Position numbers and translations under genes: made by a program. The notes below the pieces were generated by a model. That model searched no databases, was not told the DNA's origin, and saw only the letters and a list, made by a program, of their open reading frames with translations. Below are positions 37,613 through 48,191 of a stretch of DNA of 60,861 nt, in pieces. Within the stretch, counting starts at the first letter, position 1, and every line of letters starts with the position of its first letter. The stretch is from NCBI GenBank assembly GCA_902591495.1, contig CACJAW010000009.1:1-60861 (forward strand), given 5' to 3'. The stretch is from an uncultured Pseudohongiella sp. (GTDB lineage: Bacteria; Pseudomonadota; Gammaproteobacteria; Pseudomonadales; Pseudohongiellaceae).

Positions 37613-39016
37613 ATGTCTGTTAAAAAATCCCTCAAGAACAGAAAGCTTTGGGGTGGCAGGTTCGAGGAAGCCACATCGCCATTTGTTGAGCGATTCACCT
37701 CTTCGGTTTCATTTGATAACAACCTCTTTCAATATGATATTGACGGATCTATTGCGCATGCAAAAATGCTTGAAAAAGTCGGTACATTAACAGAGAAAGA
37801 AGTGACAGACATCATAGACGGACTTGAGGAAATTCGTGAAGAAATAACCAATCAAAATTTTAATTGGTCTACCGAGCTAGAAGATGTCCACATGAATATC
37901 GAATCTGCTCTGACTAAAAAAATAGGTGAAGCCGGCAAAAAACTTCACACAGGGAGGTCAAGAAATGATCAAGTTGCAACTGACCTAAGATTATATGCAA
38001 GAAGCCAAATAGATGAGATTTGCGAATTAATCACCGATTTTCAAAGAGTAATAGTAAATTTGGCTGAAAAAGAAGCGAACACAATTTTACCAGGATTTAC
38101 GCATCTCCAAACAGCTCAACCTGTGACATTTGGTCATCATATGATGGCTTGGTTTGAAATGCTGAGTCGAGATTTTGATCGCTTTCAAGACTGTAGGAAG
38201 AGAGTCAATCAATCTCCACTAGGGAGTGCAGCTCTAGCGGGCACAACTTTCCCCATAGATAGAAATTATACTTCTGAGATGCTGAGTTTTGATTCTCCAT
38301 GTGCTAACTCTCTAGATGCAGTCAGTGATAGAGACTTTGTTATTGAGTTCGCTTCAACTGCAACTCTATTAATGACCCACCTATCGAGGTTTTCAGAAGA
38401 AATAGTCTTATGGACTTCCGCTCACTTTGATTTTATCGAGCTGCCCGATAGCTTTTGTACTGGCTCATCAATCATGCCTCAAAAGAAAAATCCTGATGTG
38501 CCTGAACTCATTCGAGGGAAATTCGGTCGAGTAGCAGGGGCCCACACTGCTCTTATAAGCATAATGAAATCTCAACCACTTGCATACAATAAAGATAATC
38601 AAGAAGACAAAGAGCCTCTTTTTGACATAGTAGATACTATCAAAGACTGTTTATATGCTTATGCACAGATGGTACCAGCTATCAAATGTAACAGGGACAA
38701 TATGGAAAACGCGGCTTCAAAAGGATTTGCTACAGCTACTGACCTAGCTGATTACTTGGTCAAGAAAGGAGCTACTTTTCGGGACGCACATGAAATTGTT
38801 GGCAATGTAGTATCCTATGCAATAAGAGAAAATTTGCTCTTGACAGAAATTCCATTGAATAAGTTAGTTGAGTTTGCTTCCATAATTGCAGAGGATGTTT
38901 CCACAATTCTTACTTTAGAGGGATCAGTTCGCGCTCGAAACCATTTTGGAGGAACCTCGCCCGAGCAAGTTTTAAAGGCCGTGACTAATGCGAAAATTCT
39001 GCTTGATCAACGTTAA
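37613..39016 (+). CDS. argH: Argininosuccinate lyase
   Basis: This 467-residue enzyme is the final step of arginine synthesis, releasing fumarate. Family motifs are [45 protein letters not shown] and the signature [12 protein letters not shown] with the catalytic Ser. Its position divergent from hemC is conserved in pseudomonads and relatives. Confidence 0.96.
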   Translation: MSVKKSLKNRKLWGGRFEEATSPFVERFTSSVSFDNNLFQYDIDGSIAHAKMLEKVGTLTEKEVTDIIDGLEEIREEITNQNFNWSTELEDVHMNIESALTKKIGEAGKKLHTGRSRNDQVATDLRLYARSQIDEICELITDFQRVIVNLAEKEANTILPGFTHLQTAQPVTFGHHMMAWFEMLSRDFDRFQDCRKRVNQSPLGSAALAGTTFPIDRNYTSEMLSFDSPCANSLDAVSDRDFVIEFASTATLLMTHLSRFSEEIVLWTSAHFDFIELPDSFCTGSSIMPQKKNPDVPELIRGKFGRVAGAHTALISIMKSQPLAYNKDNQEDKEPLFDIVDTIKDCLYAYAQMVPAIKCNRDNMENAASKGFATATDLADYLVKKGATFRDAHEIVGNVVSYAIRENLLLTEIPLNKLVEFASIIAEDVSTILTLEGSVRARNHFGGTSPEQVLKAVTNAKILLDQR

Positions 39017-39026
39017 CCAATCTTCC

Positions 39027-40103
39027 TCATCGGTTTGGAGGCGCTCGTAACTCGATATTGTATGTCATTATGGAATTATCGAGCAGCGTCTTAACTTCAA
39101 CTACATCTCCCGCTCTATGTTGTTCCATAACATTGGCGTAATCATCTTCATTAGCAATAGCTTGTCCATCAATCTCAAAAATCACGTCCCCGAGTCTTAT
39201 GCGTCCTCTTTGGACGCGCTGCAACCCACGCATACCTAGCTTCTCTGGGTCAGTACCTTGAACAACATCTAAGACAATCACTCCTTCAATATCCCAAAGA
39301 CTCCTGTAGTAGTCAGGCTGAGGCACCTGAATAATTCCAAGAATCGGAGTCTGTACTCGACCATAAGTTATTAATTCTGGAACTATTCGTTGAACGGTAT
39401 TAACAGGTATAGCGAAGCCTATACCTGAGCTACCTCCACTAGGGCTATAAATAGCGGTATTTACCCCAACTAATTGTCCAAGAGAATTCAGTAGTGGTCC
39501 TCCAGAGTTGCCGGGATTAATTGCAGCATCGGTCTGAATTACATCTCTTATTTTTCGACGGCTCACTGAATCGATCTCTCTTCCAAGAGCACTAACAACT
39601 CCTACCGTCATTGTCGTATCCAAACCGAATGGATTACCGATAGCAATTACCTTCCTGCCCACCTCAAGCAAGGAAGAATCTCCAAGAGAAATTGGGCTGA
39701 GCTTATTTCCTTCTGCATCAATCTTCAAAACTGCTAAGTCTTTATCGGGATCCGAGCCGACAGGTGTAGCTTCATAACTCGAACCGTCCTGCAACGTTAC
39801 TGTGACAACACTTGCCTGTTGAACAACATGAAAGTTCGTTACTACATAACCATCTTCATTCCAGATAAAACCAGTCCCAGTTCCTTGGGGGACCTCCTGA
39901 GGATTCAACGAATAGAACGATCTGACTAATCTAGAGTTTGTAATATGAACTACCGATGGGCTTGCGTGTTTAAAGACCTCGATGTTATTTTCTTCGTCGT
40001 TGGTTTTAAACTCGCTATAAATTTGAGTCTGAGCTACAGCCAAAGTTGCAAAAGAGATCATTGTCAATGTGAGTAGCAGTTTTTCAATTAACTTCATGTC
40101 CAC
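39027..40103 (-). CDS. Periplasmic S1C (DegP/DegS-like) serine protease with one PDZ domain
   Basis: This 358-residue trypsin-fold protease has a signal peptide (to about AVA-Q, residue 25), the catalytic His in VVTNFHVVQQ, Asp in DKDLAVLKI and Ser in NPGNSGGPLLN. A single C-terminal PDZ domain follows (LGDVIFEIDGQAIANEDDY). The N-terminus looks like a cleavable signal, not a DegS anchor, so it is likely a soluble quality-control protease. Confidence 0.88.
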   Translation of the reverse strand: MDMKLIEKLLLTLTMISFATLAVAQTQIYSEFKTNDEENNIEVFKHASPSVVHITNSRLVRSFYSLNPQEVPQGTGTGFIWNEDGYVVTNFHVVQQASVVTVTLQDGSSYEATPVGSDPDKDLAVLKIDAEGNKLSPISLGDSSLLEVGRKVIAIGNPFGLDTTMTVGVVSALGREIDSVSRRKIRDVIQTDAAINPGNSGGPLLNSLGQLVGVNTAIYSPSGGSSGIGFAIPVNTVQRIVPELITYGRVQTPILGIIQVPQPDYYRSLWDIEGVIVLDVVQGTDPEKLGMRGLQRVQRGRIRLGDVIFEIDGQAIANEDDYANVMEQHRAGDVVEVKTLLDNSIMTYNIELRAPPNR

Positions 40104-40237
40104 AAACCTCTTAATATTGTTATATTATCAACGGGTCTTTTTTATAAATGGTTCCATTTTGATAGGTTTCAAGATCGATACTGATGTTAAAAGACTGAAT
40201 TACTTCATCAAAATCCTTTTGCGAAAGCTAATCACGT

Positions 40238-42145
40238 TTAGCAGAGATCCAACTTTTTCTGCAATTCATACCATTCTCCTTCTTTATCCGTAAGTAAAGA
40301 TTTCAACCGGCCTTGTCTTTCAAGCGTATCTACCAAATGACTTTTTTGGTTTGAGTCATAAATCCTTTCATTTAATAACTCTTTCTCTGTTAACTTAAGT
40401 TGAGTAAGTATCTTTTCAATTTCCACCTCCAATAACTTTACTTGCCTTCTTAGAGGTGCCAATTTTTGCCGCTCTGCCGCGGCTTTTTTGCGAACTTCCT
40501 TTCTGTCGTCTCGGACAAGTTGAGTCTGACGTTCCTTAAAGAGGTCTTCTCTTCCACTTTGACCAATCTTAACTAACCAAGCTTCATAATCGTAAATAGA
40601 ACCCAAATACTCTTTGAGTTTACCATTGTCGATTGCATAAAATTCGTCGACAGTATTCGCCAATAAATGCCGGTCATGAGAAATTACTACCATTGCGCCC
40701 TCATATTCTTGAAGAGCAAGTTCTAAAGCGTGGCGCATATCCAGATCAAGATGATTAGTTGGCTCATCTAAAAGTAACAAATTTGGCTCAGAGAACACTA
40801 TCTTCGCCAAGGCAACTCTAGCTTTTTCGCCACCAGAGAAATTTTTTATGGCTTCATCAGCCCGAGATCCGTGAAAATCAAAACCACCAAGAAAATCGCG
40901 AATCTGCTGCTCTGTTTTAGGATTTAGGTGCCCTTCTGATTTTCCGACTGCAGAAATTAACTCGAACGGCGAAGCTTCAAGATTTAGAGCATCTACCTGA
41001 TGCTGCGCATAATATCCAATTTTAATATGCTTCGACTTTTTTACTATTCCAGATAGAGCTTTTAACTGACCTGCCAAAATCTTAATTAAAGTAGATTTGC
41101 CGCTTCCATTAAAACCTAGCAAGCCGATCCTAGACTCACATCTCACCATAAGATTAATATGGGTCGCTAGTGGGTAACCAAAACCAATCGATAGATCATC
41201 TATTTCTAAAAGAAAATTAGGTTTAATTCTGGGCTCTAGAAATTTAAATTTAAAAGGCGAATCAACGTGCGCTGGCGAGATATCTCGCATCCTTTTTAAC
41301 TCCCTAAGCCGTGATTGTGCCTGATTCGCTTTAGACGCCTTCGCACGAAAACGGCGAACAAATTCTTCTATTTTCTTTTTCCTTGCCTCCTGCTTTCTAG
41401 ATAAAGAAGCTTCAAGGGCCAACCTCTCAGCATGCTGTCGTTCAAATGCGCTGTAATTGCCCACATACATTCTGAGATGACAGCTCTCAAAGCTGATTAC
41501 GTGATCAATAACCTTATCTAAAAATGCACGGTCGTGCGAAACCAAAAGCAGCGTCCCTTTGTATTTTAATAGCCACTGCTCCAGCCAGATGGTAGCTTCT
41601 AGATCTAAATGATTTGTTGGTTCATCCAACATCAATAATTCAGATGGGCATAGAAGGGCAGCTGCTAAATTAAGTTTCACACGCCAACCACCTGAAAAAT
41701 CAGTCACAGGCTTTTCATAATCATCAATGGAAAACCCAAGCCCATTTAAAATCTGTTGCGCTGAGTTAGTTACTTTATAACCTTCCATGTCGTCTAACTT
41801 AGAGACCGCAGTAGTTAGCGCATCAATATCGCAAAGCTCTTCAGCAATTAGCCTTTGTTTCTCCAGTGCTCGAAATTCGGCGTGCGCATCAATAACAAAA
41901 TCAATTGCGCCCCTATCAACTCCAGGAGTTTCTTGCGCCATCAAAGAAAGACGCAAGTCAGAGCTCTTTATAATTTCGCCGGTTTCCAAATACGTTTCAT
42001 CTGAGATGGCTTGAAATAAAGTAGTTTTACCACAACCATTACGCCCTATAATACCCACCCGGTGACCCTTTGAGATTAGAATATTCGCATCATCTAAAAG
42101 TTTTTTATTACCCTTAGATATACTTACATTATTAAAGGAAATCAT
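40238..42145 (-). CDS. ABC-F family ATPase (YheS-like translation factor)
   Basis: This 635-residue protein has two ABC ATPase domains and no membrane part. Walker A motifs are GRNGCGKTT and GFNGSGKST; signatures are FSGGWR and FSGGEKA; Walker B is LLMLDEPTNHLDL and LLLLDEPTNHLDL. A charged linker lies between the domains (RKQEARKKKIEEFVRRFRAK) and a coiled coil closes the C-terminus. The length matches E. coli YheS (about 637). ABC-F proteins bind the ribosomal E site and help translate difficult sequences. Confidence 0.9.
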   Translation of the reverse strand: MISFNNVSISKGNKKLLDDANILISKGHRVGIIGRNGCGKTTLFQAISDETYLETGEIIKSSDLRLSLMAQETPGVDRGAIDFVIDAHAEFRALEKQRLIAEELCDIDALTTAVSKLDDMEGYKVTNSAQQILNGLGFSIDDYEKPVTDFSGGWRVKLNLAAALLCPSELLMLDEPTNHLDLEATIWLEQWLLKYKGTLLLVSHDRAFLDKVIDHVISFESCHLRMYVGNYSAFERQHAERLALEASLSRKQEARKKKIEEFVRRFRAKASKANQAQSRLRELKRMRDISPAHVDSPFKFKFLEPRIKPNFLLEIDDLSIGFGYPLATHINLMVRCESRIGLLGFNGSGKSTLIKILAGQLKALSGIVKKSKHIKIGYYAQHQVDALNLEASPFELISAVGKSEGHLNPKTEQQIRDFLGGFDFHGSRADEAIKNFSGGEKARVALAKIVFSEPNLLLLDEPTNHLDLDMRHALELALQEYEGAMVVISHDRHLLANTVDEFYAIDNGKLKEYLGSIYDYEAWLVKIGQSGREDLFKERQTQLVRDDRKEVRKKAAAERQKLAPLRRQVKLLEVEIEKILTQLKLTEKELLNERIYDSNQKSHLVDTLERQGRLKSLLTDKEGEWYELQKKLDLC

Positions 42146-42257
42146 AGATCAATAATAACTACTCTAGACGCGTGATTGCCACTCTCTGATTGATTTAGAT
42201 AGACCGAATTCGTAATATTGCCAAACTTATGATCTTTTAAACCCAATAGCGTAACTC

Positions 42258-42956
42258 ATGAAGCAAATTCTAATTATCGATGATGACGAAAAACTAGGCC
42301 AATTATTAACTCAGTATCTTGAGCGATATGATATGAAAGCCCATATCGCAATGACTCCATCTAAAGGATTCGAACTCATTAAGAAAATAAAACCCGACTT
42401 GCTAATTCTTGATGTGATGCTTCCGGAAAAAGATGGATTCGAGATCTGCAGGGAAATTCGCGCAAAATCATCGATATATGGTCAACTACCTATCCTTATG
42501 CTGACAGCTCACGCAGAGGTTACAGACCGAATAGTTGGGCTAGAGCTTGGGGCAGATGACTATTTGCCGAAGCCTTTCGAACCCAGAGAGCTAGTTGCTC
42601 GTATCCACAACATTTTGAGGAGAAGCAGCGATGACCACAGCATGAAAGAGATTAAGCCCATAAATGGTTTGGAGGTTGATGTTTCCCGTCGGGAAGTAAA
42701 GTTAGATGGAAAAGTACTAGATCTCACTACAATGGAGTATGAGCTTTTAATCCTTTTCATGCAATTTCCAAATAAGACATTTACTCGAGATGAGCTAATG
42801 AATCGATTAAGAGGTATAGACGCTGAGTTATTTTCGCGTGCAGTCGATACTTTAGTAAGTCGTCTTCGCCATAAACTAAACGATACTTCAAAAACACCTA
42901 GGTTCATCAAAACCGTGTGGGGTCGCGGTTACACTTTCGTCGGACAAGTGATATGA
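42258..42956 (+). CDS. OmpR-family response regulator
   Basis: This 232-residue protein has a receiver domain (IDDDEKLG, phosphoacceptor Asp in LLILDVMLPEKDG, Lys in YLPKPFEPREL) and a winged-helix DNA-binding domain (LDLTTMEYELLILFMQFP, RAVDTLVSRLRHKL, TVWGRGYTFVG). It resembles the RstA/CpxR group. It shares an ATGA overlap with the downstream kinase gene, so the two form a pair. Confidence 0.92.
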   Translation: MKQILIIDDDEKLGQLLTQYLERYDMKAHIAMTPSKGFELIKKIKPDLLILDVMLPEKDGFEICREIRAKSSIYGQLPILMLTAHAEVTDRIVGLELGADDYLPKPFEPRELVARIHNILRRSSDDHSMKEIKPINGLEVDVSRREVKLDGKVLDLTTMEYELLILFMQFPNKTFTRDELMNRLRGIDAELFSRAVDTLVSRLRHKLNDTSKTPRFIKTVWGRGYTFVGQVI

Positions 42957-44260
42957 CCACCTTGGTTCAATATATCCGTAAATCTCTTTTTTTTAGACTA
43001 CTCGCGATATTCGGAATAACAGTAGTTTTATTTTTAATAATTATTTTGATTTCACTACAGAGCATAGGCGATGATAGTGAAACAATTGAGACTATTCCAG
43101 ATTACTTCACCCGACATGTTGAATCAATAATAGAAGATATCGGCACGCCACCAAACCTTTCTAACGCTATGCGACTTGCAAGCGAACTTAGTTGGACCAT
43201 AAACATTAGAAACCCTATTATGGAGTGGAGTTCAGACGCTCAAAATCGGTTAGATGTTGATTCCTCTGAATACCAAGAGTCGCTAACTCCAGATGCCGAA
43301 ATGAGGACTATTAATGGCGAGGACATTATCCGAGTTGAGCGAGATGGTTATGATTTTTATATGTACCGAAGTGCCCAAGAAGAGGGACTTTACAACTACT
43401 TTGTGCTTTACACAGCACTAGCACTTGCAGCCTTAATACTTTTTCTTAACTACTTCATGGTAAACAAAATGTTAAACCCTGTCCGCCTTCTCAAACAAGG
43501 GGCGGAAAGAATCAGACAGGGTGATTTGAGCTTCCGAGTTAAAAGCAACTTGCAAGATGAGCTTGGAGAGTTAACCGAAAGCATAAACCATATGGCTGAT
43601 TCACTTCAATCAATGCTCGAAGCAAAAAGGCAGTTACTGATGGCGATAAGTCATGAACTTAGAACTCCAATAACCAAAGCGAAATTACGAATGGAGTTCA
43701 TGCCTGAAAGCGACGAAAAAGAGCAACTGAAAGAAGATATCAACGAAATAGATCTGTTAATATCCGATCTTCTTGAGGCAGAAAGACTCAATAACGATCA
43801 CTCTGCGTTGGTTTCAGAATATGTGCTATTAGGGAACTTTGTTCGTTCGATAACGGAGTCATTCAAATCCAACAATGGTGCAATAGAGATCGAAACTCCT
43901 GTTAATGATCTCGAATTTGAGATAGATAAATTGCGAATCAGACTTCTAATCACAAATTTACTAAATAACGCAGTGCGACATGGAAAAGGTAATCTTGTAA
44001 CTGTGCGAGTCAGTTTTTCAAGCGATCGAGGCATCATTGAAGTAAAGGATAATGGAGAAGGCATTGCGGAAGAACATATCTCTCAGATTACTGAACCCTT
44101 CTACCGGGCAGATAGTGCAAGACAGCGAAATACAGGAGGATTTGGATTAGGGTTGTACTTATGCCGTTTGATTGCACAAGCTCATGGAGGCGAGATGATA
44201 ATTGTGAGTCAGGAGGGGCAAGGAACTCAGATAACAGTCAATCTGCCCCGTAACCTCTAA
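42953..44260 (+). CDS. Sensor histidine kinase (RstB/CpxA-like)
   Basis: The protein has two membrane segments (residues about 12-35 and 145-165) flanking a periplasmic sensor of about 110 residues. A HAMP domain follows (LNPVRLLKQGAERIRQGDLSF), then the phosphoacceptor His in LLMAISHELRTPITKAK. The ATP-binding boxes are NLLNNAVRH (N), VKDNGEGI (G1) and GGFGLGLYL (G2). I start at the ATG at 42953, which overlaps the response regulator stop; an upstream frame extension lies inside that gene. Confidence 0.92.
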   Translation: MTTLVQYIRKSLFFRLLAIFGITVVLFLIIILISLQSIGDDSETIETIPDYFTRHVESIIEDIGTPPNLSNAMRLASELSWTINIRNPIMEWSSDAQNRLDVDSSEYQESLTPDAEMRTINGEDIIRVERDGYDFYMYRSAQEEGLYNYFVLYTALALAALILFLNYFMVNKMLNPVRLLKQGAERIRQGDLSFRVKSNLQDELGELTESINHMADSLQSMLEAKRQLLMAISHELRTPITKAKLRMEFMPESDEKEQLKEDINEIDLLISDLLEAERLNNDHSALVSEYVLLGNFVRSITESFKSNNGAIEIETPVNDLEFEIDKLRIRLLITNLLNNAVRHGKGNLVTVRVSFSSDRGIIEVKDNGEGIAEEHISQITEPFYRADSARQRNTGGFGLGLYLCRLIAQAHGGEMIIVSQEGQGTQITVNLPRNL

Positions 44261-44285
44261 ACTTGCAAAGTCAAATTAGTAATCC

Positions 44286-46256
44286 TCAACTAAATGTATA
44301 CCGACGGGATCGAAAATAATATCGGCCTAAAAAGAATAGGGTCAATAAAATTGGTACCAGAGCAGTGTTAACAGCCTTTAAATTGCTACCTAACTGTTCA
44401 ATGTCTTCAGTCAATTGAAATCTGACCTCTCTTAGGCGCCTTCTGGTCTCGATTAATTCTCTGTTAAAGCGATCTATTTCTGTCTGTATTTCAGGAGTAA
44501 TCTCTCCAATTGGATTTCCCTCTTCATCGGTGTTCAACTCAGCCAGTGCAGATTCTGTTTCTGCTACCCTTGCCGATAGTTCACTTTCCTCCTGGCGCAA
44601 CCGGTCATCTGCCTCCCGCTGGAGAGTAAGCACTTTCGTAAATGGTCTTGAGTAACGCCCTCGGCTTCTAATACTCGAAAGATCCGCGCCACCGCTCAAA
44701 TTATCCATAGCATTGATTACTAAATCACCATTATTTGCAAACGGTTGTGGAATACGCTGCCCAAAAAATTGAGTGACTTGTACCCATAACCTGTCAGTTA
44801 GTAAATCTGAGTCTGCGAAAACTACTATATTGGTTGGTTCTAAAGAGGCATTTAAGTGGACTATTTCGCTTTCCTCATTGACAACATCAACTTCGCCAGC
44901 AGTCTCCCCCGCAACTGAAACCTCCCCATCCGCATCGTCAGAACCGCTTTCTTCCTCTGTTACTGGAATAGGCGGTTGTCCCTCTGGAAAAGCCGTTTCT
45001 GTCAAACCACTCAATCTAGCCGCAATTACAAAGCTTCTATTTTCAGACTCAAATTCATCAAAGAGAGCATTGGGATCTGTAACATTTTCAACAAAGGACC
45101 TATCCATAAGCATCGCATCTGAGGAAGAAATTATTAGGGGCTCAAAACTTAAACTTCCTTCGTTAGATTGGCTTATAGCACCTACAGAAGACAAATTAAT
45201 CGTCTCTAAACGATTAGTAATAATATCACCTTGAGTAAGAAAATTTCCCTGAACGCCTAACATAGCCAAATGTGGCACCGCTCTTTGTCCCTGACCCATC
45301 ATAACGCGAAGAGCCAGCTCGTTATCCGTAAGAACCTTACTATTATCAAACTCAAGGCCCCAAGCATCTAGCAACCCTGGCAATTCAGAACTCATCCCCG
45401 CTGGAATTAAGTTCCCTTGTGGCGAGCGACCTACCATTGAGTCTGCGTTTGGATCCAAAAACAACAATGCATCACCCCCACGAAGAATATGTTGATCAAT
45501 CGCATATAAAAACCGATCTGATAATCCCTGTGGATGAACTATCATTAAGATATCAACATCCTCCTCAATGGAATCACTGGATACATCTATCCTTCGCACG
45601 TCATAGAGTTGACGTACTAAATCCATAATCATCCACTGCTGTGTCCCCTGTCCCGTCATTGGATCGAAACCACCGTCAATATCCAATTGTGTAACAAGAC
45701 CAATTACTGTTCGCTCGGGATTGCTCACCTGAGTGATGATTTTCATGAACTCATATTCTAAAAATTCTTCTTGATCGGGTCGAATTAAAGGCATAGTCTC
45801 TGTCGCTCGAAGCGGGTCAGGTAAATCTGCGCCTCCCTTCGCTGCAACTAAACCGAAATAAACTCCCTCACCGCCCTGAGTCACGGGAACGGCCCTAACT
45901 CCATACTGAGTCGCTAAATCTTCTTCTTCAGAAAAGGGTTCTGGATCGATTACCCTTAAGCTGAGGTTCCCCTCACTAGCGATTACAATTTCTCTCAGTA
46001 ACTCTTGAACCCGGTTACCATAAGTACGAAGCTGAGGAACGTCTTCCGTAGCAGAATCAGAGTAAAAAAACATAAGCTCTATCGGTTCGTTCAAGCTGGA
46101 AAGAATACTAAGAGTTCCCTCTGACAAGGAATAAAGCCTGTCTTCCGTTAAATCAATTCTTAAACTTGGTATAAGGCTTATGACTAAGACCCCAAAAAGT
46201 AACGTAATAGCTATAGCTGTCAAACCAAGAGGTGAAAAAAGTAATTTTTTCTTCAT
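44286..46256 (-). CDS. GldG-like ABC-exporter auxiliary protein
   Basis: This 656-residue protein has an N-terminal membrane helix, a large periplasmic domain and a C-terminal membrane helix (LVPILLTLFFLGRYYFRSRR). Family segments are RIDLTEDRLYSLSEGTLSIL, VRAVPVTQGGEGVYFG, YDVRRIDVSSDSIEEDVDIL and VFADSDLLTDRLW. A coiled coil precedes the last helix. It belongs to a GldAFG-like three-gene exporter named from Bacteroidetes gliding but widespread in gammaproteobacteria without gliding. Its cargo is unknown. An acidic insert (VTEEESGSDDADGEVS) looks disordered. Confidence 0.87.
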   Translation of the reverse strand: MKKKLLFSPLGLTAIAITLLFGVLVISLIPSLRIDLTEDRLYSLSEGTLSILSSLNEPIELMFFYSDSATEDVPQLRTYGNRVQELLREIVIASEGNLSLRVIDPEPFSEEEDLATQYGVRAVPVTQGGEGVYFGLVAAKGGADLPDPLRATETMPLIRPDQEEFLEYEFMKIITQVSNPERTVIGLVTQLDIDGGFDPMTGQGTQQWMIMDLVRQLYDVRRIDVSSDSIEEDVDILMIVHPQGLSDRFLYAIDQHILRGGDALLFLDPNADSMVGRSPQGNLIPAGMSSELPGLLDAWGLEFDNSKVLTDNELALRVMMGQGQRAVPHLAMLGVQGNFLTQGDIITNRLETINLSSVGAISQSNEGSLSFEPLIISSSDAMLMDRSFVENVTDPNALFDEFESENRSFVIAARLSGLTETAFPEGQPPIPVTEEESGSDDADGEVSVAGETAGEVDVVNEESEIVHLNASLEPTNIVVFADSDLLTDRLWVQVTQFFGQRIPQPFANNGDLVINAMDNLSGGADLSSIRSRGRYSRPFTKVLTLQREADDRLRQEESELSARVAETESALAELNTDEEGNPIGEITPEIQTEIDRFNRELIETRRRLREVRFQLTEDIEQLGSNLKAVNTALVPILLTLFFLGRYYFRSRRYTFS

Positions 46257-46268
46257 CTAATTAAACTC

Positions 46269-47003
46269 CTAATTAGCTTTTTTCATTTCGATTACTATGG
46301 CACTCGAAAGAAGCCAAGACATAATGAATAGGATGAAATACAAAATATCACGAACGTCCAACACTCCTTTCGAAATTGAATCAAAGTGACTTAGAAATCC
46401 TAACGCCGAAAATGCGTCGATAATTAACTGGGGAATCCATTCTGGAAATGAATTAAGGAGAATCGGGGAACCCATTATGACAAACAGAAAGCAAATTGAG
46501 ACAGTCAGAATAAAAGCGATTACCGAATTTTTAGTACAAGCTGACATACATGACCCTATCGCTAGAAAACCGCCTGCCATTAACCAACTGCCAAGATAAG
46601 CGGCGATGATCACACCATTGTCTGGATCTCCTAAGTAATTAACCGTTATCCAAATTGGAAAAGTAAGAATCAAGGCAATGCCAGTCAGAACCCACGCTGC
46701 CAGAAATTTTCCGAACACGGCCTCACTTAGCTTGACAGGTAAAGTCAGCAACAACTCAATAGTTCCAGTTTTTCTCTCGTCTGCCCACAGTGTCATTGCA
46801 ATAGCAGGAACCATAAAAAGGTAAAGCCAAGGGTGAAAACTAAAAAAAGGTAAGAGATCTGCTTGTCCTCGCAGATAGAACCCTCCAAGATCAAAAGTGA
46901 AAATCCCATTTATGATCAGAAAGATAACCACAAAAATATAGGCCAGAGGAGTAGCAAAATAACTAGATAGTTCTCTCCTAAAAATTATCCCCAAATTTTT
47001 CAT
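46269..47003 (-). CDS. ABC-2 type permease (GldF-like)
   Basis: This 244-residue protein has six hydrophobic segments, starting IIFRRELSSYFATPLAYIF and including WADERKTGTIELLLTLPV, the coupling-region motif of ABC-2 permeases. It overlaps the ATPase gene by 4 nt and precedes the GldG-like gene by 12 nt. Confidence 0.9.
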   Translation of the reverse strand: MKNLGIIFRRELSSYFATPLAYIFVVIFLIINGIFTFDLGGFYLRGQADLLPFFSFHPWLYLFMVPAIAMTLWADERKTGTIELLLTLPVKLSEAVFGKFLAAWVLTGIALILTFPIWITVNYLGDPDNGVIIAAYLGSWLMAGGFLAIGSCMSACTKNSVIAFILTVSICFLFVIMGSPILLNSFPEWIPQLIIDAFSALGFLSHFDSISKGVLDVRDILYFILFIMSWLLSSAIVIEMKKAN

Positions 47004-47929
47004 TCAATCCCCTCCCGTATTTTTTGTGTCACTGACCGGAAAACATCCTCTAGCTGCCCTTTTTTGACATACAACTCGGATATAGGCCACTTCTTCTGTT
47101 GTGCTATCTCGGAGATTTCCGCGAATATAGACTGTCCGTTTTTCGATATAATTGTAAAGCTGTTTCCTGAGTCGTTTTGCAAACTTATATTCGTAAGAGC
47201 GCTTAAATCTTTCGTTAAATCATATTCTGCAGAAAGTTGAACATTGACAGCGTTATGGTATTGCGACTTAGACTCCAGTTCCTCGGGAGTGCCGTCAGCA
47301 ACGATTTTTCCAGCATCTATGATTATTGCCCTGCTACAGACAGCTGAAACTTCTTCTAAAATGTGAGTCGAAATTATAACTATTTTATCTTTGGCCAAGC
47401 TCTTAATTAATTCTCGCACGTGATGCTTCTGATTTGGATCAAGCCCATCAGTAGGTTCATCCAAGATTAGAACCTTTGGGTCATGAAGAATGGCTTGAGC
47501 CAGCCCTACCCTTCTTTTAAACCCTTTCGATAAAGTCTCTATGGGTTGCATACAAACTTTCTGGAGCTCAACTTCTCTAATCACGTGTTGAACACGATCA
47601 GTGCACTCTTGACCCTGAAAACCGCGAATCTCTGCGATAAATTTCAAGAATTCAAGTGGAGTCATATCTCCATAACAAGGAGCCCCTTCAGGGAGATATC
47701 CAATAAGTGCCTTCGCATCTATAGGATTAATGCTCACATCATTACCATCAATTAATATGGAGCCGGAAGAAGGAGAAAGAAATCCGGTGATAACTTTCAT
47801 TGTGGTTGATTTACCAGCTCCATTAGGGCCCAGAAAACCGAGAACCTCACCTTCTCCTACGCTAAAACTCAAGTCATTAACAGCAATAAACTGATCAAAT
47901 TTCTTTGTTAAATTTTTTATCTCAACCAT
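47000..47929 (-). CDS. ABC transporter ATP-binding protein (GldA-like)
   Basis: This 309-residue single ABC domain has Walker A GPNGAGKST, signature LSKGFKRRVGLAQ, Walker B VLILDEPTDGLDPNQ and switch His in IISTHILEE. The C-terminal extension (QLEDVFRSVT) is typical of ABC-2 export ATPases. It is first of the three-gene Gld-like operon. Two small inverted repeats sit in its leader (47945-47975). Confidence 0.93.
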   Translation of the reverse strand: MVEIKNLTKKFDQFIAVNDLSFSVGEGEVLGFLGPNGAGKSTTMKVITGFLSPSSGSILIDGNDVSINPIDAKALIGYLPEGAPCYGDMTPLEFLKFIAEIRGFQGQECTDRVQHVIREVELQKVCMQPIETLSKGFKRRVGLAQAILHDPKVLILDEPTDGLDPNQKHHVRELIKSLAKDKIVIISTHILEEVSAVCSRAIIIDAGKIVADGTPEELESKSQYHNAVNVQLSAEYDLTKDLSALTNISLQNDSGNSFTIISKNGQSIFAEISEIAQQKKWPISELYVKKGQLEDVFRSVTQKIREGIE

Positions 47930-48148
47930 CGTATTTTGAACTCCTTAGAGACCAAGGCTCTAGCGGTTAGACCATAACCGACACACCCTTCAATCAAAAT
48001 TTTGTAGCTAGTTTCGAGGACAGAAATATATGCGCAGTTTCAAAAATTTTCAAGCCATGCGTCACAAGTAGTTCTTGAGGGCTGAACTTTTTCTAATTGA
48101 TTGAAATTGGGTCCTTTTTTGAGGTTAGGTTTATTTGAGATGCAGCTG

Positions 48149-48154
48149 TATAAT
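48149..48154 (+). promoter_or_regulatory. Candidate -10 element of the lptM-lysA-dapF operon
   Basis: A perfect TATAAT lies 38 nt before the lptM ATG. An 18-nt-spaced -35 would be TTAGGT (48125-48130), which is weak. Confidence 0.45.
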
Positions 48155-48191
48155 CATAATCTCTGGTGGTTCCTACTCGCGGAGTTATCCT

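Noticed and set aside
47940-47980. tRNA-like or riboswitch-like hairpins upstream of the Gld-type ABC operon
   Set aside because: Only a 6-bp inverted repeat (CGGTTA/TAACCG) and a second weak one; no cloverleaf, no T-loop sequence, no known aptamer pattern.
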